From Paracoccaceae bacterium (lineage in GTDB: Bacteria; Pseudomonadota; Alphaproteobacteria; Rhodobacterales; Rhodobacteraceae): DNA of 5,517 bases. Below are positions 1 through 5,517 of the stretch, one piece after another; the stretch's first letter is position 1; the number at the start of each line of letters is the position of its first letter. Location of the stretch: NCBI GenBank assembly GCA_007134405.1, contig SLKW01000016.1, positions 1-5,517 on the forward strand. The letters run 5' to 3'. The notes beneath the pieces are model-generated. The model did not search any database. It saw only the letters and a program-made list of their open reading frames with translations, and was not told the DNA's origin. Made by a program: the position numbers and the translations under genes.

Positions 1-1034
1 AGCGTGATCGGCGCGCCGGTCTCGGGCAGACGCGCCATCACCTCGCGCCGGGTCGAGAGGCGCAGATTGACGGGCAGGCCGTTGCCGAGCCGGATCTGCG
101 CCAGAAGCGTCTCGCCCTGGTAGACGATCTGCTGGAGCGAGCCCTCGAAGAGGTTCACCTCGGCTTCGGTGCCGGGTTCGTGGAAACCCAGCTTCTCGGG
201 GCGCAGGACCAGGAACTGGCCGTCCGGCGCGGCCTCGCCCAGTTTCAGGGGCGTGCCGGCGAGGGCATAGCCGCTTCCCTGGCGTTCGACCGGAAGCAGG
301 GTGGATTCGCCGATGAAGTCGGCCACGAAACTGTCGGCGGGGCGCTCATAGATCGCGCGGGGCGTGTCGCACTGGACGATCCGGCCGGCGTCGATGACGA
401 CCACGCGGTCCGACATGGTCAGCGCCTCGCGCTGGTCGTGGGTAACGTAGACGGTGGTGATGCCGAGCGTCTCGTGCAGGTTGCGGATCTCGATCTGCAT
501 CTGCTCGCGCAGGTTCTTGTCGAGCGCCGAAAGCGGCTCGTCCATCAAGAGGACCCGCGGCTCGAAGACAATGGCGCGGGCAAGGGCGATGCGCTGCTTC
601 TGGCCGCCCGAAAGCTGGTCGACGCCGCGGTCGGCCAGATGCGAGAGTTGAATCAGGTCGAGCGCGCGCTTCACCCGCGTGCCGATCTCGGCCTTCGGGA
701 TGCCGCGCAGCTTGAGCGGGTAGGCGACATTCCCGGTCACGTCCATATGCGGGAAAAGCGCGTAGTTCTGGAACACCATGCCGAAATCGCGCTTGTGCGG
801 CGGCACGCGCGTCATGTCCTCGTTGCCGACCAGAACACGGCCCCGGCTGGCGCGGGCAAATCCCGCCAGCACCATGAGAAGCGTGGTCTTGCCCGACCCC
901 GACGGCCCGAGCAATGTCAGGAATTCCCCCGAGCCGATCTCCAGGTTGATGTCGGAGAGCGCCGTGAAGGTTCCGAAGCTTTTCGCGACGCCTTCGAAAC
1001 GGATGGGTTCGGATTTGGCCGAGACGGCGGACAT
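1..1034 (-). CDS. Spermidine/putrescine-type ABC transporter ATP-binding protein (PotA-like), C-terminus beyond window
   Basis: This is the cytoplasmic ATPase that would power uptake with the solute-binding protein encoded just upstream. The reading frame stays open from the ATG to the left edge (344 complete codons, no stop). All nucleotide-binding motifs are intact: Walker A GPSGSGKTT (residues 43-51), Q-loop Gln89 in VFQNYALFPHM, signature LSGGQ (141-145), Walker B VLLMDE (161-166), D-loop SALD (169-172) and switch His199 in VTHDQ. After about residue 235 comes a TOBE-like regulatory region (LRPEK, then EGSLQQIVYQGE). PotA proteins usually run about 350-380 residues, so only a short C-terminal piece should be missing. 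The start is supported by an AAGGAG ribosome site seven bases upstream. The substrate class comes from the neighbouring binding protein. The ATPase alone could equally belong to an iron(III), sulfate or maltose-type importer. Confidence 0.95.
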   Translation of the reverse strand, partial: MSAVSAKSEPIRFEGVAKSFGTFTALSDINLEIGSGEFLTLLGPSGSGKTTLLMVLAGFARASRGRVLVGNEDMTRVPPHKRDFGMVFQNYALFPHMDVTGNVAYPLKLRGIPKAEIGTRVKRALDLIQLSHLADRGVDQLSGGQKQRIALARAIVFEPRVLLMDEPLSALDKNLREQMQIEIRNLHETLGITTVYVTHDQREALTMSDRVVVIDAGRIVQCDTPRAIYERPADSFVADFIGESTLLPVERQGSGYALAGTPLKLGEAAPDGQFLVLRPEKLGFHEPGTEAEVNLFEGSLQQIVYQGETLLAQIRLGNGLPVNLRLSTRREVMARLPETGAPIT

Positions 1035-1058
1035 GGATTCTCCTTGACCGGAAACGTG

Positions 1059-1086
1059 GGACGGCGGCACGCAGGCGCCGCCGTCC
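1059..1086 (-). promoter_or_regulatory. Intercistronic stem-loop between binding-protein and ATPase genes
   Basis: A perfect 10-base inverted repeat (arms 1059-1068 and 1077-1086, 8-base loop) lies in the 67-base gap between the two leftward genes. Nine or ten G-C-rich pairs would make a very stable mRNA hairpin. No U-run follows it on the leftward transcript, so it is not a classic Rho-independent terminator. Such hairpins after binding-protein genes often protect the upstream mRNA from 3' exonucleases or partly stop transcription, so the binding protein is made in excess of the membrane parts. That role is inferred here. Confidence 0.6.
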
Positions 1087-1101
1087 GGATTGCGCGGTGG
1101 G

Positions 1102-2133
1102 TCAGCGGGTCATGAACGCGTCCCAGCGCTCCTGCACAGCGGCGCGGTTCTCGGCCCAGTAGTCTGCGTCCGTAATGACCTGCATTTCCAGGTTTTCCGG
1201 CGCGGAGGGGCTGACGCGCATCTGCTCCTCGGTGATGATGCCCTGCTCGAAGGCCAGCGAGGTCGTGGGGCCGTAGTTGATGTACTGCGGCATGTTGGCC
1301 TGCTGTTCCGGGGCGAGCATCATCGCCAGCGCTTCCATCGCGAGATCCTTGTTCGGTGCCCCGCGCGGAATGGCGAGGCAGTCGAGCGACGCGATCGCCT
1401 CGTTATAGGTGTAGTCGGCGGCGATCCCGTCGTCGATCACCGCATCGAGCCGCCCGTTCCAGATCGAGATCATGTCGACCTCGCCATCCGCGATGAGCTG
1501 CGCCGACTGCGCGCCCGAGGTCCACCAGACATCGATATGGTCGCGGATCTCCTCCATCTTGTCGAAGGCGCGGTCCAGGTCCAGCGGATAGATCTCGTCG
1601 ATGGGAACGCCATCGGCGAGCAGCGCGATCTCGAGCGTGCCGACCGGGTTGTTGCGCAGCGAGCGGGCGCCGGGGAAGTTTTCCACGTCCCAGAAATCTG
1701 CCCAGCTTTGCGGCGGGTTGTCGCCGAAATGGTCGGTATCGTAGCCCAGCACCGTGGAGAAGTAGATGATCCCCGCCCAGGCGTCCGAATAGGCGGCCTC
1801 CTCGAAACCTTCGGTCGAGATCAGATCGTAGTCGAGCGGCTCCAGAATGCCCTCGGCCTCGGCCGCGGCGCAATCGGCCAGGCCCAGATCGACGATGTCC
1901 CAGGTCACCGCCCCGGCCATCACCTGCGCGCGCACCTCGGCGATGCCGGTGAGCGTGTCCTCGAGGATGGTGATCCCCATCGCCTCGGCCGTCGGGTTGA
2001 GAAGTGCCTCGCGCTGCGCATCCTGAAAGGCGCCCCCGAAGGACGTGAAGGTGATCGTGTCCTGCGCCGAGGCGATCGAGACCGAAAGCGCAAGCGTCGC
2101 CACGGAGCCGGTCAGGGCTGCGATTCTTTTCAT
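1102..2133 (-). CDS. Extracellular solute-binding protein, spermidine/putrescine (PotD/PotF) type
   Basis: This is the periplasmic receptor that would deliver substrate to the ABC importer. The protein is 343 residues, the usual size for this family. It begins with a Sec signal peptide: positive MKR, a hydrophobic stretch to about residue 20, and an ASA cleavage site after residue 23, giving a mature start at QDTITF. Family-like features are FTSFGGAF near the mature N-terminus (29-36), WDIVDLG (78-84), the WWTSGAQ segment (203-209) followed by LIADGEVDM, then IWNG (224-227), and INYGPT (285-290). Acidic and aromatic residues in these segments usually form the polyamine pocket. The ATG at 2133 was chosen over one at 2193 because it gives a clean signal peptide, has AGGAG upstream and leaves the intergenic palindrome outside the gene. 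It is the first gene of the leftward operon, with the ATPase 67 bases downstream. Exact ligand is not determinable; opines, agmatine or other amines are possible. Confidence 0.92.
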   Translation of the reverse strand: MKRIAALTGSVATLALSVSIASAQDTITFTSFGGAFQDAQREALLNPTAEAMGITILEDTLTGIAEVRAQVMAGAVTWDIVDLGLADCAAAEAEGILEPLDYDLISTEGFEEAAYSDAWAGIIYFSTVLGYDTDHFGDNPPQSWADFWDVENFPGARSLRNNPVGTLEIALLADGVPIDEIYPLDLDRAFDKMEEIRDHIDVWWTSGAQSAQLIADGEVDMISIWNGRLDAVIDDGIAADYTYNEAIASLDCLAIPRGAPNKDLAMEALAMMLAPEQQANMPQYINYGPTTSLAFEQGIITEEQMRVSPSAPENLEMQVITDADYWAENRAAVQERWDAFMTR

Positions 2134-2147
2134 GTTCTCTCCTGCTG

Positions 2148-2186
2148 TTGAAAATGGGTTGAAATTTTTTTCTGCGTATTTCAACC
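2148..2186. promoter_or_regulatory. Candidate operator: spaced palindrome plus an extra half-site in the divergent intergenic region
   Basis: The 9-base arms GGTTGAAAT (2157-2165) and ATTTCAACC (2178-2186) form a perfect inverted repeat with a 12-base spacer. Arm centres are 21 bases apart, two DNA turns. A third TTGAAA (2148-2153) lies exactly 11 bases, one turn, before the left arm in direct orientation. Phasing on one DNA face suggests a cooperative protein site, most simply for the XRE regulator encoded alongside. Repression of both divergent operons, including autoregulation, is inference. An RNA hairpin reading is less attractive because of the AT-rich 9-base stem and 12-base loop. Confidence 0.6.
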
Positions 2187-2212
2187 TGAGCAAAATAGAA
2201 ACGGGCTGTCAA
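2184..2212 (-). promoter_or_regulatory. Possible promoter for the leftward transporter operon
   Basis: Reading leftward, an exact TTGACA -35 box lies at 2212-2207. The hexamer 17 bases downstream, TCAGGT (2189-2184), is a poor -10 match, so only the -35 half is convincing. If real, transcription would begin near 2177, inside the palindrome, which fits repression by a bound regulator. No convincing promoter for the rightward regulator gene could be fixed in this region. Confidence 0.3.
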
Positions 2213-2215
2213 CTG

Positions 2216-2836
2216 ATGAGTCACTCCAGCAACGCCCCCGAAGGCGTCGGCCCGGAAAGCCAGGATTTTCCTGTCGACGACAGTCTGGGCGCGCAGCTTC
2301 GCCGGCGCAGAAAGGTGCGCGCGCTGTCGCTTCAGGAGGTGGCGACGCGCGCCGAGATCTCGATCGGGCTTCTGAGCCAGATCGAGCGTGGTCTGACGAT
2401 GCCCTCGGTGCGCTCGCTCAGCGCGATCTGCAACGCGCTGGAAATGCCCGTCGGCTGGCTGTTCGACGGCACCGGCCCCGAGGAAGAGACGCGCAACCCG
2501 CTGGTCGTGCGCCGCCACCAGCGGCGGGTGCTGGATCTGGGCCAGAAGGGCATGGTGAAGGAGCTCATGACGCCGGATGAGTGCACGGGCATCCAGATGA
2601 TGCGGCTGGTCATCCGGCCAGGCGGCTCCACCGGCCAGACGCCTTACAATCACCCGACGGGCGCGAAATGCGGCACCGTGCTGTCAGGCAGCCTGGGGCT
2701 CGAGGTCGACGGCACCGAACATGTCCTGCGCGAGGGCGATTCCTTCGCCTTCGAGGCCACGCGCCGCATCCGCTTCTGGTGCGTGGGCAGCGAGAAGACG
2801 ATCGTGATCTGGGTCGTGAGCCCGGCAGTGTACTGA
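2216..2836 (+). CDS. XRE-family transcriptional regulator with C-terminal cupin domain (PuuR-like architecture)
   Basis: A 206-residue DNA-binding regulator of the helix-turn-helix plus cupin type, a class that commonly controls amine and amino-acid catabolism (E. coli PuuR is one). The XRE domain covers about residues 24-84, starting LGAQLRRRRK, with the recognition helix around SIGLLSQIERG (49-59), and ending VGWLFD. A linker (85-130) leads to the cupin barrel (about 131-200): RPGGSTGQ, NHPTGAKCG, VLSGSL, LREGDSF. One likely metal-type histidine remains (His146). The second cupin motif, where PHxW is usual, reads RRIRFWC, so the metal site is probably lost or altered. The ATG at 2216 was preferred because the upstream in-frame ATG (2045) lies inside the opposing gene; its ribosome site is weak. 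It is divergent from the transporter and 22 bases ahead of the oxidoreductase, so it likely regulates both. Confidence 0.9.
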   Translation: MSHSSNAPEGVGPESQDFPVDDSLGAQLRRRRKVRALSLQEVATRAEISIGLLSQIERGLTMPSVRSLSAICNALEMPVGWLFDGTGPEEETRNPLVVRRHQRRVLDLGQKGMVKELMTPDECTGIQMMRLVIRPGGSTGQTPYNHPTGAKCGTVLSGSLGLEVDGTEHVLREGDSFAFEATRRIRFWCVGSEKTIVIWVVSPAVY

Positions 2837-2858
2837 AATCAACGCGGTGGGAGCATCC

Positions 2859-4151
2859 ATGATAGCCAATGAAGAGCCGGTCATCGCCAATTCGCTCTGG
2901 TCCGCGACGGCGAACCCGACGCCGGACTGCCCCCCGCTGCGCGGCGCCGAGGAGACCGAGGTCGCAATCGTCGGCGGCGGGTTTACCGGGCTGTCCGCCG
3001 CGCTGCATCTGGCGGAGGCGGGCATTCCGGTCACGCTGCTGGAGGCCGAAACGCCGGGATGGGGCGCGTCGGGCCGCAACGGCGGGCAGGTCAATCCGGG
3101 GCTGAAGGAAGACCCGGACGCCATCGAGGCTCGGTTCGGCCCCGAGATGGGCGCGCGCATGGTGCGCCTGTGCGGTGAGGCCGCGGACCTCGTCTTCTCG
3201 CTCATCCGGCGGCACCAGATCGATTGCGCCGGGCAACAGCCGGGCTGGATTCAGCCGATCCACAGCGAGAAGGCCCGCAAGACGGTCACGGCGCGCGTCG
3301 AGCAATGGGCCCGGCGCGGCGCCCCGCTGCGGATGCTGTCGAAAACCGAGACCGCGGACCTGCTGGGAACCGATGCCTATTTGGCAGGCATGATTGATGA
3401 ACGCGGCGGCAATCTGCATCCGCTGAACTACGCGCTTGGCCTGGCCTGGGCCGCGCAGAAGGCAGGCGCGCGGCTTCACGGGCAAAGCCGGGTCACCGGG
3501 ATGGAGCAGCAGGGAGCGGGCTATCGCCTGACGACGGCGCAGGGCAGCCTGACCGCGCGGCGCGTCCTACTGTGCACGAACGGCTATACCGACGGGCTCG
3601 TGCCAGGCCTGGCGCGGTCGGTGGTGCCGATCCGGTCGGTACAGGTGGCGACGGCGCCGCTGTCCGACAATATCCGCCGCTCGATCCTGCCGGGCGGGCA
3701 TTCGGCCTCGGACAGCCGGCAGCTGCTGCTATACTTTCGGCTCGACCCCGAGGGGCGCTTCGTCATGGGCGGCAGGGGCGATTATTCCGAGCGGGGCACG
3801 CAGGCGCAGATGGAGCGTCTGCGCGCGGCTTCGATCGACATGTATCCGCAGCTCGAGCAGGCGGACTGGGCGCATGCCTGGGGCGGCTTCGTGGCGATGA
3901 CAGCGGACCACTACCCGCATCTCAACCGGATCGGCCCGGGCGTCGTGGCGGCGGTCGGCTACAACGGGCGTGGAGTGGCAATGGCGACGGCGATGGGGAA
4001 GGTTCTGGCCGACTGGGCGCGCGGCACGCCGGAGGCCGAGCTCGACTATCCGGTGACCGATCTGCGCCCCATCAACCTGCACTTTCTTCGCCGCCCGGCG
4101 GTCAGCGCGCTCCTGGCCTGGTATCGCCTGCGCGACCGGTTCGCGTTTTAG
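2859..4151 (+). CDS. FAD-dependent oxidoreductase, DAO family, gamma-glutamylputrescine oxidase (PuuB/OrdL)-like
   Basis: A 430-residue flavoprotein predicted to oxidise a C-N bond of an amine or gamma-glutamyl-amine with O2, giving aldehyde, ammonia and H2O2; cytoplasmic. The N-terminal FAD fold shows IVGGGFTGLSAALHLAEAG (37-55), the ribose-binding acid in LLEAE (60-64) and GASGRNGGQ (69-77). A central HPLNYALG segment (187-194) and the C-terminal flavin-contact stretch GYNGRGVAMATAMG (367-380) follow. Length, order of motifs and the ending YRLRDR agree with my memory of E. coli PuuB (426 residues). The ATG at 2859 has GGGAG (2849-2853) about five bases upstream; an in-frame GTG at 2847 overlaps that site and was rejected. 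The gene lies 22 bases after the regulator, indicating one transcript. Related DAO enzymes act on glycine, sarcosine or other amino acids, so the substrate is inferred mainly from the polyamine-type transporter next door. Confidence 0.9.
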   Translation: MIANEEPVIANSLWSATANPTPDCPPLRGAEETEVAIVGGGFTGLSAALHLAEAGIPVTLLEAETPGWGASGRNGGQVNPGLKEDPDAIEARFGPEMGARMVRLCGEAADLVFSLIRRHQIDCAGQQPGWIQPIHSEKARKTVTARVEQWARRGAPLRMLSKTETADLLGTDAYLAGMIDERGGNLHPLNYALGLAWAAQKAGARLHGQSRVTGMEQQGAGYRLTTAQGSLTARRVLLCTNGYTDGLVPGLARSVVPIRSVQVATAPLSDNIRRSILPGGHSASDSRQLLLYFRLDPEGRFVMGGRGDYSERGTQAQMERLRAASIDMYPQLEQADWAHAWGGFVAMTADHYPHLNRIGPGVVAAVGYNGRGVAMATAMGKVLADWARGTPEAELDYPVTDLRPINLHFLRRPAVSALLAWYRLRDRFAF

Positions 4152-4157
4152 GCAGAA

Positions 4158-4177
4158 GGCCGCTGCCGTCAGCGGTC
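4158..4177. other. Short GC stem-loop after the oxidoreductase stop codon
   Basis: CCGCTG (4160-4165) pairs perfectly with CAGCGG (4170-4175) around a 4-base loop, and a G-U and a G-C pair extend the stem to eight. It begins seven bases after the oxidoreductase TAG and overlaps the stop codon of the leftward remnant. There is no T-run on either side, so an intrinsic terminator is not supported. It may mark the 3' ends of two converging transcripts. Confidence 0.35.
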
Positions 4178-4330
4178 AGGCATGTCCTGGCCGAGACTTT
4201 CGTCGATGAACGACAGGACCATCGCCTGGACCTGCGCGTCGACAGACAGCCAGTGGCGGCCATGCAGGTAATGCGGCGGCTCGAAGACCACGGAGCGGCC
4301 CCGCTCATGATCGCCGTAACATGTTGTCAA
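4169..4330 (-). pseudogene. Stranded 3' end of a leftward gene (53 residues, no proper start), possibly an alpha/beta-hydrolase C-terminus
   Basis: Between in-frame stops at 4333-4331 and 4171-4169 the minus strand encodes 53 residues. From about residue 6 it reads like real protein: YGDHERGRSVVFEPP, then HYLHGRHWLSVD, then QAMVLSFIDESL. By hand count over the last 48 sense codons, G+C at positions 1/2/3 is about 77/38/83%, the profile of genuine coding DNA in a high-GC genome, and stronger on this strand than on the complement. There is no ATG or GTG in a sensible place and the coding look stops near 4320, where AT-rich sequence begins. The His-Trp followed by an amphipathic helix recalls the last strand and helix of alpha/beta hydrolases, but this is only a resemblance. 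A functional small protein starting at TTG (4330) is the less likely alternative. Confidence 0.45.
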
Positions 4331-4360
4331 TCAGTGATAAACTTCTAACCAAGAAATTCG
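4319..4360 (+). promoter_or_regulatory. AT-rich stretch likely holding the amidase promoter
   Basis: This block of about 42 bases is clearly more AT-rich than its surroundings and sits just upstream of the amidase leader. It contains TTGTCA (4324-4329, one mismatch to the -35 consensus) and GATAAA (4336-4341), but their 6-base spacing is too short for them to work as a pair. No good -10 box lies 16-18 bases after TTGTCA. The promoter is therefore inferred from composition and position only. Confidence 0.25.
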
Positions 4361-4361
4361 A

Positions 4362-4383
4362 GCAGCCATCCCCGAATGGCTGC
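4362..4383 (+). promoter_or_regulatory. Perfect inverted repeat in the amidase leader
   Basis: GCAGCCAT (4362-4369) and ATGGCTGC (4376-4383) form an 8-base perfect stem with a 6-base loop, 16 bases before the amidase ribosome-binding site. It could be an mRNA hairpin influencing stability or translation, or a DNA operator. On the leftward strand it is followed by a moderately T-rich stretch, but no run of Ts, so it is a poor terminator for that direction. Confidence 0.4.
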
Positions 4384-4412
4384 CGAGACCTGGAAGCTCA
4401 GGAGATTTCGCC

Positions 4413-5517
4413 ATGTTCACGGCCTATGCGGCACAGGACGCGGTTGCCCTTGCCGCCCTTGTCCAGCGGCGCGAAGTGTCGCCGGAAGAGCTGCTGGAAA
4501 CCGCCATCGCGGCGGCAGAGGCGGCCGATCCGGCGCTGAACTTCATGTCCCAGCGGCTTTACGACTTCGCCCGCGAAGCGATCGGCCGCGGGTTGCCCGA
4601 CGGGCCGCTCGCGGGCGTTCCGTTCCTGCTCAAGGATGCCTCGGCCGATCTTGCCGGCACGCCCACGGTGAACGGCACGCGCCTCTTGCGCGAACGTCGC
4701 GCGGCGGTCGACTCGACCCTCGTCGCCAGATACCGCGCAGCGGGGCTGGTGATCTTCGGCAAGACCACCGCGCCCGAATTCTCGCTCGCCGCATCGACCG
4801 AAAGCAGCCAGCATGGCCGCACCCGCAATCCATGGGATCCGCGGCGCAGCGCCGGCGGATCCTCGGGCGGGTCGGGGGCTGCGGTGGCGGCGCGCGTCGT
4901 TCCCGCGGCGCATGCCACCGATGGCGGCGGGTCGATCCGCATCCCGGCGTCGTGCTGCGGCCTCTTCGGACTGAAGCCGACGCGCGCGCGCATCCCGCAT
5001 GGACCGCCCACGGGCGAAGGCTGGGGCAGCCTGTCCTGCGCGCATGTCCTAACCCGCTCGGTCCGCGACAGCGCCGCGCTTCTGGACGCCACGCAGGGTC
5101 CCGCGCCGGGCGACCCTTACGCAGCCCCGCCCCGCCAGCGCCCCTATCTGGAAGAACTCGGCCGCGATCCTGGCCGGCTTCGCGTCGCGCTGCAGTTGCA
5201 GCCGCTTTCGCGGGTTCCGGTCGATCGCGCCTGCCGCCGGGCGGCAACCGAGGCCGCGGCGCTGCTGGCAGCGCTTGGTCACGAGGTCGAGGAAGCCACG
5301 CCGCCGGGCGATGCCGAGGAACTGGGCCGGGCGCTGTGGATCCTGGTCGCGACCAGCGTCTCGGGCCAGTTGGGCGCCATCGGCCGCGAACGCGGGCGGC
5401 CCGTCACCCCAGACGAGGTCGATGCGACCAGCTGGAACGCCGTCGAATTCGCCCGCGGACTGCAGGTCGAGGATTATCCCGCCGCGCTTGCCGTGATCCA
5501 TGCCCAGGGCCGGCGCA
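4413..5517 (+). CDS. Amidase-signature hydrolase, NylA-like branch, C-terminus beyond window
   Basis: Hydrolyses a carboxamide bond through a Ser-cisSer-Lys triad; probably cytoplasmic, as no signal peptide is seen. The visible 368 residues contain the complete catalytic core: Lys74 in GVPFLLKDA, cis-Ser150 in the glycine/serine-rich [14 protein letters not shown] (147-160), and nucleophile Ser174 in [13 protein letters not shown] (168-180), followed by [13 protein letters not shown]. The 24-residue gap between the two serines is the family standard. [22 protein letters not shown] and [11 protein letters not shown] resemble, from memory, the 6-aminohexanoate cyclic dimer hydrolase NylA (about 490 residues, triad Lys72/Ser150/Ser174), more than GatA. 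About 110-125 residues should lie to the right. The ATG at 4413 has AGGAG (4400-4404) eight bases upstream. The gene follows the oxidoreductase on the same strand but after 261 bases, so it may have its own promoter. Natural substrate unknown. Confidence 0.93.
   Translation, partial: MFTAYAAQDAVALAALVQRREVSPEELLETAIAAAEAADPALNFMSQRLYDFAREAIGRGLPDGPLAGVPFLLKDASADLAGTPTVNGTRLLRERRAAVDSTLVARYRAAGLVIFGKTTAPEFSLAASTESSQHGRTRNPWDPRRSAGGSSGGSGAAVAARVVPAAHATDGGGSIRIPASCCGLFGLKPTRARIPHGPPTGEGWGSLSCAHVLTRSVRDSAALLDATQGPAPGDPYAAPPRQRPYLEELGRDPGRLRVALQLQPLSRVPVDRACRRAATEAAALLAALGHEVEEATPPGDAEELGRALWILVATSVSGQLGAIGRERGRPVTPDEVDATSWNAVEFARGLQVEDYPAALAVIHAQGRR

Noticed and set aside
180..1115. Rightward 311-residue open frame opposite the ATPase gene
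   Set aside because: Antisense shadow of a gene with every ABC ATPase motif intact; long spurious frames are expected opposite high-GC genes.
1090..2151. Rightward 353-residue open frame opposite the solute-binding protein gene
   Set aside because: The opposite strand encodes a clear exported binding protein with signal peptide and ribosome site; this Arg/Gly/Val/Asp-rich frame shows no recognisable domain.
2045..2215. Upstream in-frame extension of the regulator from the ATG at 2045
   Set aside because: It would overlap the signal-peptide end of the divergent gene and absorb the whole intergenic region; related proteins start near the XRE domain.
1403..2653. Leftward 416-residue open frame
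   Set aside because: It is out of frame with the binding protein, crosses the divergent intergenic region and the regulator gene, and has the Arg/Gly/Ala-rich composition of a shadow.
2610..3485. Leftward 291-residue open frame opposite regulator and oxidoreductase
   Set aside because: Antisense to the conserved cupin and FAD-binding motifs; no domain recognised.
4158..4177. Stem-loop considered as an intrinsic terminator
   Set aside because: The stem is good, but neither strand has a T-run after it.
4322..4338. TGTCAA followed shortly by TGAT, also present at 2207-2217
   Set aside because: The shared bases are few and the spacing differs (1 versus 4 bases), so chance similarity between two AT-rich gaps is likely.
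3572..4348. Rightward 258-residue open frame in another frame of the oxidoreductase, continuing into the gap
   Set aside because: Overlaps the conserved C-terminal flavin region out of frame. In the gap it is the exact complement of the leftward remnant codons, whose third-position G+C is higher.
4398..5501. Several leftward frames opposite the amidase (4398-5045, 4559-5092, 4630-5247, 5049-5501)
   Set aside because: All are antisense to a complete amidase catalytic core and show no recognisable domains.

Overview
The window is high-GC DNA (roughly two thirds G+C) with compact same-strand gene pairs. GC-rich third codon positions and the protein types point to an alphaproteobacterium. A Rhodobacterales/Roseobacter-type organism is my best guess from gene style, but nothing in the window proves it. 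I see no tRNA, rRNA, CRISPR array or insertion sequence.

Layout. The left part (1-2133) reads leftward. It holds a periplasmic solute-binding protein of the spermidine/putrescine type, then, after a 67-base gap with a strong stem-loop, the N-terminal ~344 residues of the matching PotA-type ATPase, which runs off the left edge. Permease genes would be expected further left. The right part reads rightward from an 82-base AT-rich divergent intergenic region (2134-2215) that carries a perfect spaced palindrome. It holds an XRE-cupin transcriptional regulator and, 22 bases later, a FAD-dependent amine oxidoreductase resembling gamma-glutamylputrescine oxidase PuuB. Next comes a 261-base gap (4152-4412) containing what looks like the stranded 3' end of a leftward gene, an AT-rich stretch and a hairpin. 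Last is the N-terminal 368 residues of an amidase-signature hydrolase with an intact Lys-Ser-Ser triad, running off the right edge. From memory it resembles the NylA (6-aminohexanoate cyclic dimer hydrolase) branch of that family.

How it may work together (inference): the ABC system imports a polyamine or similar amine/amide, the PuuB-like enzyme oxidises it or a derivative, the amidase cleaves an amide bond, and the XRE-cupin protein senses an intermediate and controls the divergent promoters through the palindrome. This resembles the E. coli Puu layout (PuuR regulator, PuuB oxidase, a hydrolase). However, no glutamine-synthetase-like PuuA or class-I glutamine amidotransferase PuuD is visible, and an amidase-signature enzyme sits where a PuuD-like hydrolase might be expected. 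The most interesting points are this rewired gene set, the divergent operator and the gene remnant before the amidase.
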